Assembly (NCBI GenBank): GCA_023402355.1
Contig: JAEXCG010000179.1
Span: 29,635-93,634 of the forward strand
DNA from: Bacillota bacterium
GTDB taxonomy: Bacteria; Bacillota; Clostridia; Christensenellales; Aristaeellaceae
Direction of reading: 5' to 3'
DNA length: 64,000 nucleotides
Positions 40,335-48,552 of the stretch are shown here, one piece after another (position 1 is the first letter of the stretch; each line of letters opens with the position of its first letter). The position numbers and the translations under genes are program-made. The notes under the pieces are model-generated. The model did not search any database, was not told the DNA's origin, and saw only the letters and a list, made by a program, of their open reading frames with translations.

Positions 40335-41219
40335 TTAATTTAAATCGGGATTCAGCAGCTTTTGCAGCACGATCCCGATGTCCTCCTGGATGCAGACCGA
40401 CCGCTCCGCGATCTCCGGCGGGCATTCCGCCTCGTCCCGATTCAGGCAGGCGTAAATCGCCTGTTCGTTTCGCGCCGTCATCTGCCAAAAAGGGTATTTG
40501 ATGATGACCGGCGTGTTGTATCCGACGCCGAGCTCGAGCAACAGCAGACGGCCCGCCTGGTGCTCGCGGACGAAAGCCTCGTACCGACGCGACGCCTGGT
40601 GCCACCCCTCGTCTTCCACAAAGCGGCCGTCGCAGCGCAGGTTCATCATCATCGGCCCGCCGCAAGCCGGGCACTTCGGCACGAGCTCGCTGGGAACGCG
40701 CATGTTGCGCTGCCGCTCCACCATCGCGCGGATGATCTCTTCATTATCGTAGGTCTTTTGCGCGCACGGCTTCGCGCATTGCAGCAGACCGTAATCCCCC
40801 TGCGTGTAGAACAGCCGCGCCTTGTCGAAACCCGCCAGTTGAAACTGATGGTCCACGTTGGTTGTAAGCACAAAAAAATCTTTATCCTTCACGAGCCGCA
40901 GCAGGTCCTGATACGCCCGTCCGGGGGCCGCGTCGTAGCGGTTCAGGAAGACGAAGCGGCTCCAGTACGCCCAGTGCTCCTCCGGCGTCCGGTACGGGTA
41001 AAACCCGCCCGAATACATGTCGTGAAAGCCATATTTTTCTTCAAAATCCCCGAAATGGCGGGTAAAACGCTCTCCCGAATAGCTGAGCCCCGCCGAGGCC
41101 GATAGGCCTGCCCCCGCCCCGATCAGGAGAGCGTCCGCCGCTTCGATGGCCTCCCGCAGCCTGTCAACCTGCGCGGAGAAGGTGTCTGTAGATCGCTTCG
41201 TCCGATTCTTTAAAGACAT
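40335..41219 (-). CDS. SirTM-type sirtuin, probable ADP-ribosyltransferase
   Basis: The 294-residue protein is a Sir2-fold enzyme. The NAD-binding loop is LLIGAGAGLSASAGLSYSGERF near residue 32. A four-Cys zinc site is probably formed around LQCAKPCAQK and PKCPACGGPM. At the position of the deacetylase catalytic His (normally ELHGS) the sequence reads YTQGD, and TTNVD replaces QNID. This His-to-Gln change with a retained Asn is the pattern described for macrodomain-linked SirTM proteins, which transfer ADP-ribose rather than deacetylate. Its start lies inside the macrodomain gene (56-base overlap, AGGTGA seven bases upstream), so the two are coupled. Confidence 0.85.
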   Translation of the reverse strand: MSLKNRTKRSTDTFSAQVDRLREAIEAADALLIGAGAGLSASAGLSYSGERFTRHFGDFEEKYGFHDMYSGGFYPYRTPEEHWAYWSRFVFLNRYDAAPGRAYQDLLRLVKDKDFFVLTTNVDHQFQLAGFDKARLFYTQGDYGLLQCAKPCAQKTYDNEEIIRAMVERQRNMRVPSELVPKCPACGGPMMMNLRCDGRFVEDEGWHQASRRYEAFVREHQAGRLLLLELGVGYNTPVIIKYPFWQMTARNEQAIYACLNRDEAECPPEIAERSVCIQEDIGIVLQKLLNPDLN

Positions 41220-41955
41220 TCAAAATCACCTGAATCCTAGATTTATCCGCCGACAGGCACTCGCGCACCGTGCTCACGGCGATTTCCGCCGCCTCACGCC
41301 CCGGAAAATGAAATTCTCCGGTGGAGATGCAGCAAAAGGCGATGGATTGAAGCCCGCGCTCCATCGCAAGCGCGAGGCAGGAACGGTAGCAGGCGGCGAG
41401 CAGCTCCCGGTCCGTCTGGCGAAGCGGACCTGTGACGATTGGGCCGACGGTGTGAATCACATACCGGCTGGGCAGGTTGTACGCCCCGGTGAGCTTCGCC
41501 CCGCCGAGCGGCTCCTCGTGCCCCTGCCGCTCCATGATCCGGCCGCACTCCGCGCGCAGCTGCAGCCCCGCCGCCGAATGGATGGCGTTGTCGATGCAGC
41601 CGTGGCACGGGCAAAAGCAGCCGAGAAGCGCGCTGTTCGCCGCGTTGACGATCGCGTCCGCGTCAAGGCGGGTGATGTCTCCCCGCCACAGCGCGATGGA
41701 CTCCCCGGGGAGCCTGGAAAGCTCCGACACGTTGACAACGCCCCGCTCCTCGCGCTCCGCCGAGAGCAGTTCATCCTGCAGCTTTAAGTATTCGTCGCTC
41801 AGCGGCAGGTTCGGCCAAAGGTTCATGAGACTGCGCAGCAACCGTCGCTGCGCTTTTGCATCCTCCTTGGGAAAGCGCTCCGCCTCCGCCCGATATTCCG
41901 GCATCCGCGACAGCAGCATGCCAATCAGCCGCTGAACGCATTCGCTTCTTTCCAT
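41164..41955 (-). CDS. Zinc-type macrodomain ADP-ribosylhydrolase
   Basis: The 263-residue protein has a helical N-terminal region (about 1-90) and a macrodomain. The substrate-loop signature is GDITRLDADAIVNAANSALLGCFCPCHGCID near residues 95-125, followed by GAKLTGAYNLPSRYVIHTVGP and the phosphate loop CCISTGEFHFP. The FCPCHGCID cluster corresponds to the zinc site of Zn-macrodomains that remove ADP-ribose from proteins modified by SirTM. GGAGGG six bases before ATG 41955 fixes the start. It is first of the pair and overlaps the sirtuin gene. The lipoate-ligase and GcvH-like genes found with this pair in staphylococci and streptococci are not in the window. Confidence 0.9.
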   Translation of the reverse strand: MERSECVQRLIGMLLSRMPEYRAEAERFPKEDAKAQRRLLRSLMNLWPNLPLSDEYLKLQDELLSAEREERGVVNVSELSRLPGESIALWRGDITRLDADAIVNAANSALLGCFCPCHGCIDNAIHSAAGLQLRAECGRIMERQGHEEPLGGAKLTGAYNLPSRYVIHTVGPIVTGPLRQTDRELLAACYRSCLALAMERGLQSIAFCCISTGEFHFPGREAAEIAVSTVRECLSADKSRIQVILNVFKESDEAIYRHLLRAG

Positions 41956-42121
41956 GCTTTTCCCTCCAGGTCGATTCCGCTTTGGCTGCGGCGTCCCGCG
42001 CGCAGGCGCACGCTCCACGGCCGGGCGATCGGCCGAATTCCATTTTTTAAACGTTCGCCCCGTCAGGCCGACGTTCCTGCTTTACGTGATGATTCTCGGA
42101 CAAGGCGCGCCGGTCGGCGCG

Positions 42122-42151
42122 AAAAGGGGCTTCGCACGCCCTGCGAAGCCC
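42122..42151 (-). terminator. Terminator after the PPOX gene
   Basis: GGGCTTCGCA and TGCGAAGCCC (42127-42151) form a perfect 10 bp stem with a five-base loop, followed on the minus strand by CTTTTCGC. The remaining sequence between 41956 and 42221 shows no gene. Confidence 0.65.
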
Positions 42152-42221
42152 TTACAAAATTCATTGCCGAACGCCTGCGCGGCTATCGGTCTCACGCCGC
42201 AAACGCATGGGTTTTCTTAAA

Positions 42222-42623
42222 TCAAAGTGTAAACTGCTTCGGCGGGTTGCCCGAAAAGTCCGCGATTACGGCCTTTGCGTCCTGCAAGTAGAACACCACG
42301 AAAATAGGGTTGCTGGCGGTCTGGTACTGGCTCTTGACGATGGGGTTGTTCATGCAGCCCTCTTTCACCGCCCTGTTCTCTTCAAACACGGCCTTGCCGC
42401 TGAGTCGAATCCAGGCATACGACGGGCTGGAGACGGAAACCTCGACGTAGGGATTCTGCTGCAGGTCCTTGTAGACCTCCTTCTGGTTGTTCGTGCAGAA
42501 CCAGAGCTTTCCGTCCTGTTCAAAGCAGAACATGAAGGGGCGGCATTTGGCCTTGCCGTCGCGGCCGACGGTCGCGAGATATTGCACGGGGTTTTCGGTG
42601 AGGAACTTTACGACTTCATTCAT
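42222..42623 (-). CDS. Pyridoxamine-phosphate-oxidase-like flavoprotein
   Basis: The 133-residue protein has the split-barrel PPOX fold (MNEVVKFLTENPVQYLATVGRDGKAKCRPFMFCFEQDGKLWFCT) and is likely to bind FMN as a homodimer. It resembles the clostridial pyridoxamine 5'-phosphate oxidase family proteins, whose substrates are mostly unknown; true PdxH is longer. The start at 42623 follows AGGAGGG; a long upstream in-frame extension is rejected. It is transcribed away from the hxlR-type gene, whose product probably regulates it. Confidence 0.88.
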   Translation of the reverse strand: MNEVVKFLTENPVQYLATVGRDGKAKCRPFMFCFEQDGKLWFCTNNQKEVYKDLQQNPYVEVSVSSPSYAWIRLSGKAVFEENRAVKEGCMNNPIVKSQYQTASNPIFVVFYLQDAKAVIADFSGNPPKQFTL

Positions 42624-42743
42624 GTGTAACCCTCCTGTCGGTTCAGGCGCACGCGCGCCCTGCGGATGAGGCGCCAGTCTGCGGCGCCCCGCTTTCCGCT
42701 TGCAGATTGATCTTAGCACAGACAAGGCGCCTTGAAAAGTACG

Positions 42744-42761
42744 CACTTTCATGTGGCATAG
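42744..42761. promoter_or_regulatory. Candidate HxlR operator between divergent genes
   Basis: AAAGT-ACGC-ACTTT is a perfect 5 bp inverted repeat close to a plausible minus-strand promoter (TTTTCA, 17 bases, TAAGAT) for the PPOX gene. HxlR-type dimers bind short A/T-flanked inverted repeats of this kind, but no defined consensus was tested. Confidence 0.3.
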
Positions 42762-42799
42762 TCACCAAAAGGTGCCTGTGAAGGGCCCCTCGTCCATGC

Positions 42800-42828
42800 T
42801 TGACGTCCGCCCCGATCGGGTATACAAT
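42800..42828 (+). promoter_or_regulatory. Promoter of the hxlR-type gene
   Basis: TTGACG (42800-42805) and TACAAT (42823-42828) are 17 bases apart, about 55 bases before the start at 42885. Confidence 0.65.
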
Positions 42829-42884
42829 CGATTTCAAGGGGCGTATGATCGCCACCCCAACACATCATCGAAACGAGGTACGCC

Positions 42885-43256
42885 ATGGCTGATTTCACGC
42901 TTCCGGCCTGTCCCGTCGAAACGACGCTGAAACTCATCTCCAACCGCTGGAAAGTGCTGATCCTGCGCGATCTCTTTATGGGGACGAAGCGCTTCGGCGA
43001 GCTCAAGAAGTCGCTTTCCGGCATCTCTCAGAAGGTGCTGACGCAAAATCTGCGCGACATGGAGGCCGACGGCCTGCTCGTCCGCACCGTCTACCCGGAG
43101 GTTCCGCCCCGCGTCGAGTATGCGCTGACCGAAACCGGCGAAAGCCTACGGCCTGTGCTCGCAGCCCTGTTTGACTGGGGCATGAGCTACAAACAAAGAA
43201 ACGGTTCTCCCTCAAGCGAGCTGGCGGAAGCGCTCGGCTCCGTCCTGCACGAATGA
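42885..43256 (+). CDS. HxlR family transcriptional regulator
   Basis: The 123-residue winged-helix protein matches the HxlR/MarR-like family. The conserved Cys near the N terminus (LPACPVETTLKLISNRWKVLILRDL) is followed by the recognition region GTKRFGELKKSLSGISQKVLTQNLRDMEADGLLVRTVYPEVPPRVEYALTETG. HxlR proteins often sense thiol-reactive compounds through that Cys. The adjacent divergent PPOX flavoprotein gene is a typical target arrangement. Its own strong promoter and terminator make it monocistronic. Confidence 0.93.
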   Translation: MADFTLPACPVETTLKLISNRWKVLILRDLFMGTKRFGELKKSLSGISQKVLTQNLRDMEADGLLVRTVYPEVPPRVEYALTETGESLRPVLAALFDWGMSYKQRNGSPSSELAEALGSVLHE

Positions 43257-43278
43257 TCGCTGTATGGTTCCCGCATGG

Positions 43279-43309
43279 GGCTTCGCCCGCGCCGGAGCCT
43301 TTTTTTGAT
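43279..43309 (+). terminator. Terminator after the hxlR-type gene
   Basis: GGCTTCG pairs with CGGAGCC (43279-43299, one G-U) and is followed by a run of seven T and GATTTT. Confidence 0.7.
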
Positions 43310-43318
43310 TTTGCGGCT

Positions 43319-43341
43319 AACTTTTGCCGCACCCCGTGCGT
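43319..43341 (+). promoter_or_regulatory. Candidate ECF-type autoregulated promoter
   Basis: AAC (43319-43321, in GCTAAC) and CGT (43339-43341, in GCGTTATAC) are separated by 17 bases, the pattern of many ECF sigma-dependent promoters, about 50 bases before the sigma gene. No good sigma-A promoter is seen here. Confidence 0.4.
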
Positions 43342-43397
43342 TATACAGGTAAAGAGGCGCCCATCCGGGAGCGCCTCAAGCGAAAGGGGCAGGTTCC

Positions 43398-43868
43398 ATG
43401 ATCGACGAGCAAACCTTCGTGCGCGAGGTGGAGGCCGACGCAGCGATGCTCTATCGCGTGTGTCTTAGCATCCTGCGGCGCGACGCGGACGCGCAGGACG
43501 CCGTTTCGCAGGCGCTGGAGCGCGCGTGGGCGCACAGGCAGTCCGCGCGTCCCGACCGCCTCCGCGCCTGGCTGACGCAAATCGCGGTCAACGAGTGCCG
43601 AAACATTCTGCGCAGGCGGCGCCGCGTCGAGCCCGCGGCGTATCTTCCTGAACATCCGCCGCTTTCGGGGCCGGACCTCAGCCTGCGCGACGCGCTGGAC
43701 CGCCTGCCGCACGCCCTTCGCACGCCGCTGCTGCTGCACTACATGGAGGGGTTTTCGGAAAAGGAGATCGCATCCGCGCTCGCGCTTCCGCAGTCGACCG
43801 TTAAATGGCGAATGTATCAGGCGCGCCGCAAGCTGCGCGACGAGTTAAAGGAGGTGGCAGAAGAATGA
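43398..43868 (+). CDS. ECF-type RNA polymerase sigma factor
   Basis: The 156-residue protein has sigma regions 2 (YRVCLSILRRDADAQDAVSQALERAW...LRAWLTQIAVNECRNILRRRRR) and 4 (LDRLPHALRTPLLLHYMEGFSEKEIASALALPQSTVKWRMYQARRKLRDEL). It lacks region 3, as ECF factors do. Its stop overlaps the start of the following membrane protein (ATGA), the usual sigma/anti-sigma coupling. Confidence 0.94.
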   Translation: MIDEQTFVREVEADAAMLYRVCLSILRRDADAQDAVSQALERAWAHRQSARPDRLRAWLTQIAVNECRNILRRRRRVEPAAYLPEHPPLSGPDLSLRDALDRLPHALRTPLLLHYMEGFSEKEIASALALPQSTVKWRMYQARRKLRDELKEVAEE

Positions 43869-44941
43869 ACCTTGATAAGCTGAAGCCCGGTGATTTTCGC
43901 CGTCTGTATGGGGAAATTCCCGAAACCTATAAAGAGCGCGTTCGCCTCACGATGAGCGGTTTACCCTCGCAGACGCGCAAAGTACGCTTCGCCAAGCGGC
44001 GGCTCGCGCTCGTGCTCGTCGCCCTCCTCCTGCTGATTTGCGGCACGGTCTATGCCGCCGCGCGCTGGGGGCTCGTCGACTTCTTCGACCTGTACGGCGG
44101 CATGCCGCCAAGCGCTGCGGGAATCGTCTCGCAGGTCGCCATCGAATACGACGCAGGAGAGGCCGTCGTCGCCCTGCGCGAGGCGGTCGCGGACGGGTTC
44201 TCCTATCACCTCACGGCGGAGGTTCGGCCCAAAGCCCCCGAAGAAATCCGCCTGCTTCCTCCCATGCTCGACGGCTCCATGGAGGACGAAGTCGCAATGG
44301 CCGCCGGACGGCGTCTCGTCGCCGCCTCAATCTATGTCGAGGGGGCAGACCCCGACGGCGACCAGGGGATCGATTGGAAAACGGAGGATGACGGAACGCT
44401 CGTCTACGTCATCAGCGGCGAACTCACGACCCAAGCGGACGCCGTGCAGCTCTCCTTGCTGTTGGTCTTGACGGATTACGGCGTGACCGGCGACGCAGAC
44501 AATGCGCTCAAGGTGCGCGAATCCTTCTCCTTTACGCTGCCCGTCTCACAAGGAGCGCAAGCCCGGCGCGTCGAGATCGGGAAAGAGGTCGAGGGCGCGG
44601 GCGTGCTGCTGGAATACGTGAACTTTACGACGACGCCCTTGGCGACGTATTACGCCGTCGCCTGCTCGCTCGCGCCGGACGCGCTGGATTGGCAGCGCGC
44701 CGACTTTCAGGAGGGTTGGTTCGCGCTCTCCTTTGTCGACGAAAACGGCGACTGGACCTATGGGAGCCCCTCGGGCGGCGGCGGATATGCCGAACGGCTC
44801 GATTCCTCTCATGCGCTCATGCACGGCACGCTGCGGCCCCTTGACCCGCTGCCCGATACGATGTACGTCTACTGCAAGAGCCTCGGCGACGTGCCTGTAA
44901 GCAACGGCCTATACGGCATTACGGCCTTTGAGGTGAACTGA
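43865..44941 (+). CDS. Probable membrane anti-sigma factor
   Basis: The 358-residue protein has a short cytoplasmic N terminus (about 43 residues, LKPGDFRRLYGEIPETYKERV), one membrane span (LALVLVALLLLICGTVYAAA, residues 47-66) and an outer domain of about 290 residues. The size, topology and coupling to the sigma gene fit a DUF4179-like anti-sigma factor. The cytoplasmic part would hold the sigma factor and the outer part would sense an envelope signal. I recognise no zinc-binding anti-sigma motif, so the mode of sigma binding is inferred only from context. Confidence 0.75.
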   Translation: MNLDKLKPGDFRRLYGEIPETYKERVRLTMSGLPSQTRKVRFAKRRLALVLVALLLLICGTVYAAARWGLVDFFDLYGGMPPSAAGIVSQVAIEYDAGEAVVALREAVADGFSYHLTAEVRPKAPEEIRLLPPMLDGSMEDEVAMAAGRRLVAASIYVEGADPDGDQGIDWKTEDDGTLVYVISGELTTQADAVQLSLLLVLTDYGVTGDADNALKVRESFSFTLPVSQGAQARRVEIGKEVEGAGVLLEYVNFTTTPLATYYAVACSLAPDALDWQRADFQEGWFALSFVDENGDWTYGSPSGGGGYAERLDSSHALMHGTLRPLDPLPDTMYVYCKSLGDVPVSNGLYGITAFEVN

Positions 44942-45040
44942 CAGGTTTCGTGCATTTACAGACGATTCGTCGTGTGCGGCACCACATCGGCAGGTTTCAG
45001 CCTATTTTGCGATTCAGTGCATTCGCCCATGACGACAAAA

Positions 45041-45072
45041 TCGCGCTTCCCGAATCCGGGAGCGCGACTTTG
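45041..45072. terminator. Bidirectional terminator after anti-sigma and MATE genes
   Basis: TCGCGCT(T)CCCG and CGGGAGCGCGA (45041-45067) pair over 11 bp with one bulge. T-rich tails follow on the plus strand (CTTTGATTTC) and minus strand (TTTTGTC). It separates convergent genes. Confidence 0.65.
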
Positions 45073-45087
45073 ATTTCTATGCTGCTC

Positions 45088-46467
45088 TCACGCGCCGACC
45101 GTCATGTTGCGCGCCCACTTGCCCCGCCGAATGATCGCCAGCGCCCAGAAGACCTTCAAATTCATGAGTACCTGCACGGTCACGAACGCGATGCGCACGT
45201 CCGCATGCCCGGTCGCGGGCAGCAGGAACGCGCAAAGGAGGGACGCCGGGACGATCACCGCCCACATGTACCCCGAATCGAGCATCACCGCAGAGCGGGT
45301 ATCCCCGCCCGCACGGAGCACGGAAAACGTCGTCGAATACAGCGCGCTCGGGATGACCAGCACCGACTGCACCAGGATCATCTGCGTCGCCATGGCGCGC
45401 AGATCGGCCGCGAGGTTCCCGTACATCGCGGGGATGACGAATGAGAGCCCGACGCCCAGCACCAGACAAGCGCCCGCCAGCATGGAAGCCAGCCGAAGCA
45501 GGCGCCCGGCTTTGGCCTTCGCCTCGTCGATCTGCCCCGCCCCCAGCGTCTGCCCGATGATGGCGGACGCCGCCGAGGACATGCCCGCCGTCAGCACGTA
45601 GATGATCGTCGTCGTCTGGTCCAGCAGCGAAATCGCAGGCAGCGCGTACTCCTGCACGTGCGCGTACGTCCAGAAAAAGATCATTTGGCCGCTCGTCCAC
45701 AATACCTCGTTCATCGTCAGCGGGAAGCCCTTACGGGCGAACATCCCCAGCACCGGCCGCGGCAGCTTGCGAAAGCAGGCGATGTCCAGCGTAAAGGGCG
45801 TGCGTTCACGGTAGAGCACGTACAGGTAAAAGAGCATCTCCACCGTGCGGGCGATCAGCGTGGCCAGCGCCGCGCCGCGTTCGCCCATGCGCGGAAAGCC
45901 GAGCAGGCCGAAGATGAGCAGGCTGTTGAGCGCGATGTTCACCAGCATCGTCACAAAGCCCGCGACCATGGGCATGCGGTTTTTGCCCAGCGCGCGCAGA
46001 GAGTGCATGCACGTCAGCGATACCGCCGTGGGAATGTAGCTGTACTTGATCATGGACAGGTAGTCCAGGCCCGCGCGCATCGTCTCCGGGTCCGTGACGA
46101 ACGCGCCCATGATGACGTGCGGGAAAAAATGCAGCACCAGAAAAAAAGCCGTCCCGATCACCAGCGAGCCCGCGATCTGAAGGCCGAAAAGCTGCTGCAT
46201 GGTGTGTCGTTCCCGCGCGCCGTAATACTGCGCGATCAGCATGCCGCCCGCGCCCGTGAAGCCGAAAAACAGGCACATGAACACCGTGTACGGCTTGTTT
46301 GCGACCGACACGCCCGCCAGCGAAGCTGCGCCGAGCTGGCCGACCATGAAGTTATCCACGAAGTTGAAGAGCGCGGAAATCAACTGCTGCGCGATGACCG
46401 GCAGCATGATCGCCGTCGCGTGCAGATAGAACGACTTGTTTTCCCGCACATCCCGAACCATTTGCAT
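45088..46467 (-). CDS. MATE family efflux transporter
   Basis: The 459-residue protein has about 12 membrane spans in two six-helix halves, as in NorM/DinF-type MATE antiporters that exchange sodium or protons for organic cations. Conserved stretches include FVDNFMVGQLGAASLAGVSVANKPY in the first half and PLTMNEVLWTSGQ...AISLLDQTTTIIYVLTAGMSSAASAIIGQTLGAGQ in the second. The substrate cannot be told from sequence. GGGAGGG precedes the ATG. It has its own extended -10 promoter. Confidence 0.92.
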   Translation of the reverse strand: MQMVRDVRENKSFYLHATAIMLPVIAQQLISALFNFVDNFMVGQLGAASLAGVSVANKPYTVFMCLFFGFTGAGGMLIAQYYGARERHTMQQLFGLQIAGSLVIGTAFFLVLHFFPHVIMGAFVTDPETMRAGLDYLSMIKYSYIPTAVSLTCMHSLRALGKNRMPMVAGFVTMLVNIALNSLLIFGLLGFPRMGERGAALATLIARTVEMLFYLYVLYRERTPFTLDIACFRKLPRPVLGMFARKGFPLTMNEVLWTSGQMIFFWTYAHVQEYALPAISLLDQTTTIIYVLTAGMSSAASAIIGQTLGAGQIDEAKAKAGRLLRLASMLAGACLVLGVGLSFVIPAMYGNLAADLRAMATQMILVQSVLVIPSALYSTTFSVLRAGGDTRSAVMLDSGYMWAVIVPASLLCAFLLPATGHADVRIAFVTVQVLMNLKVFWALAIIRRGKWARNMTVGA

Positions 46468-46597
46468 GGGGTTCCCTCCCGCTTTTTCATGCGCCTCTGA
46501 ATGGCACGAACGTTCGGCTCTTCGTCGCTTTTATGTGCACGCTCAGGTTCGCCGCCCGTTTCTTTTTATCATGCCGACGCTTTACAGCTATTTTCTG

Positions 46598-46606
46598 ATT
46601 ATACCA
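46598..46606 (-). promoter_or_regulatory. Extended -10 promoter of the MATE gene
   Basis: TGG followed by TATAAT on the minus strand is an extended -10; no strong -35 lies upstream, where the histidine-kinase terminator sits. The leader to the start at 46467 is about 125 bases and holds no gene. Confidence 0.5.
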
Positions 46607-46608
46607 CA

Positions 46609-46634
46609 AAAGAAAAACGGCGCAAAGCCGTTTT
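46609..46634 (-). terminator. Terminator after the histidine kinase gene
   Basis: AAAACGGC and GCCGTTTT (46614-46634) form an 8 bp stem with a five-base loop, followed on the minus strand by TCTTTTG. It lies about 15 bases past the kinase stop. Confidence 0.65.
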
Positions 46635-46647
46635 AAAAATCCAGAGG

Positions 46648-48552
46648 CTAATTCGTGTTTTTTGTTTCCGACGCAGCCTGCGGCTTTTTATACAGGTGGT
46701 TGAGCACCACGCTGAGCGCAAACACCTTTCCATCATGCTCAATACGCATGTAGCCATCCGTGCGTTCGACGGCGCGCCGAATGCTTGAAAGGCCGATGCC
46801 ATGTCCGGCCGTCTGTTTGTGCGAGCTGGGCATCCCGTCCTCTAAGTCCAGAACGCCGCTGTAGCTGTTTCTGATCGAGATGACGAGCGCCGCGCCCTCA
46901 GGGTAAGCCCTGACATCCACAAAGCGCGCAGCCTCCCGGTCCATGTTCTCGCAGGCTTCCATCGCGTTTTGCAGCCCATTTGAGAGCACCGCGCACAGCT
47001 CCGCGCTTTTATCGATCTCCTCCTGCGGAATCCGAGCGAGGCAGGTAAAGTCAATCTCCCTTCTGCGCAGTTCGCTCGCGTAAAAGCTCAGGGACGCGTC
47101 GGCCACCAGACTTTCGCAGAAGGAGGAGAGCTGGCAGGTCTGCGTGTCCGAATAGATGGTATCGATGTACCGCGAAAGCTGCTCTGTATTTCCCATCACA
47201 GCCAGCTCCTGAATCGTTCGCAGGTGATGCTGCAGGTCGTGACGCAGGGTGCGCATCGCCTGGTTGCTCTGCTTCATCAGCTCATACCTCGACTGATTGG
47301 CCTGAAGCTGCATTTCATTGACGTCCCGCTCGTGCTGTAGCTTGAGCCGCTCTCCATTAAACGTCTCCGCGATCCCCCGCAGCACCAGCACGCAATAGAA
47401 CAGCATCGAAACCGGCAGGAAGAAAAGAAACGGCAGCTTGAACTCCAAAAAGACAATCATTCGCATCGAAATCGGCAGGAGCGAGACGACATATTTCAGG
47501 TAATCGCTAAAGTAGCCGATGAACAGCACGGCCAGTCCCAGGAAAAAGTAATTCTTCTCGGACCTGCGCAGGCGAATCCAACAGCTGAGCAGCACGCAGA
47601 AGGAGAGCAGCACTAAAAACGGTCTGAAGTAATTGCAGGACCAGACGCCCGCAAGTTGACCGGATACGCTGACGATATAAAGGAGGACGTGCGCAGAGAT
47701 CGCGGCGCGCTGGACTCGTCCCCACTTCACGTTCGTAATGGCGCTGACCATCGCGTAGGAGGCGACCTGGAGAAACTGATCAAGCAGGTAAAAGGCCCAA
47801 TCGTTCATCGCCGAGTAATTTCCGCTGTATCCAAAGACGATATGCAAAAGAGAGGTGTCAAGAATGAGGTAGCCGTCCCAAAGAATTGTGTATAACGCCA
47901 GCATGGCCACCCGGCGGGCGTTCTTCCTGCTCTGGCGCAGGATGAAGCAGGACGCAAAGAGCAGCAGCGCCAGCGTCAGCGTGATCAGCGGAATGATGAG
48001 TGTAAAGGGATTTTGCAGCAGCTCGCGCTTTAAATAAGTATGCTGACTCGTAATCGCCACCTCGCGCACGAGTCCGAGTTCTCCGGCAAAGAGCGGCGGC
48101 GCCTTCAGCGTGATTTCAAGCGTTTTACCGAAATCCTCCGGATACAGTTCGATGAACACCTCGTGCATCGCCGCGCGATAGGGGTACTCCTGAATCGGAG
48201 CCTCCGCGTCGCCATAGCGATAGCGCTCGATTCCACCGATCTCTACCCGCACCTCCTGCTGCATCACACGAAAGCACACGAGCGTGCCGAACATGGGAGC
48301 CTCCGGCAGCTCCGTGCGCAGCGTCACGCTTTGCGCAGATCGGCCAAGGCTCAGCTTGGCTGGCAGCTCCACCGACGTAGGCTGGTCGATCCGGTCAGTG
48401 GTGTACGTCCATCCCGTATGGAGACTTTGGTAGATTTCCGGCTTGCGTACCGGCTCTATGTCGGCATTTACATATCGGAAAATGCCCATCAGCAGCGTCA
48501 GAAGAAAAAGCGCACCCGCCAGCGTAAACAGTCGCCACTGACGGCGATTCAT
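46648..48552 (-). CDS. GHKL-type sensor histidine kinase
   Basis: The 634-residue sensor has an N-terminal signal anchor, an extracytoplasmic domain of about 170 residues, and seven or so membrane spans between 180 and 400, resembling 7TM-DISM receptors. The cytoplasmic part has a phospho-acceptor in MRTLRHDLQHHLRTI near residue 439 and an AgrC/NatK-like GHKL ATPase domain (SNGLQNAMEACEN as N box, HGIGLSSIRRAVER as G box). It overlaps the response regulator gene by four bases (ATGA) and is its cognate partner. It ends with TAG, backed up by TAA four codons later. Confidence 0.9.
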   Translation of the reverse strand: MNRRQWRLFTLAGALFLLTLLMGIFRYVNADIEPVRKPEIYQSLHTGWTYTTDRIDQPTSVELPAKLSLGRSAQSVTLRTELPEAPMFGTLVCFRVMQQEVRVEIGGIERYRYGDAEAPIQEYPYRAAMHEVFIELYPEDFGKTLEITLKAPPLFAGELGLVREVAITSQHTYLKRELLQNPFTLIIPLITLTLALLLFASCFILRQSRKNARRVAMLALYTILWDGYLILDTSLLHIVFGYSGNYSAMNDWAFYLLDQFLQVASYAMVSAITNVKWGRVQRAAISAHVLLYIVSVSGQLAGVWSCNYFRPFLVLLSFCVLLSCWIRLRRSEKNYFFLGLAVLFIGYFSDYLKYVVSLLPISMRMIVFLEFKLPFLFFLPVSMLFYCVLVLRGIAETFNGERLKLQHERDVNEMQLQANQSRYELMKQSNQAMRTLRHDLQHHLRTIQELAVMGNTEQLSRYIDTIYSDTQTCQLSSFCESLVADASLSFYASELRRREIDFTCLARIPQEEIDKSAELCAVLSNGLQNAMEACENMDREAARFVDVRAYPEGAALVISIRNSYSGVLDLEDGMPSSHKQTAGHGIGLSSIRRAVERTDGYMRIEHDGKVFALSVVLNHLYKKPQAASETKNTN

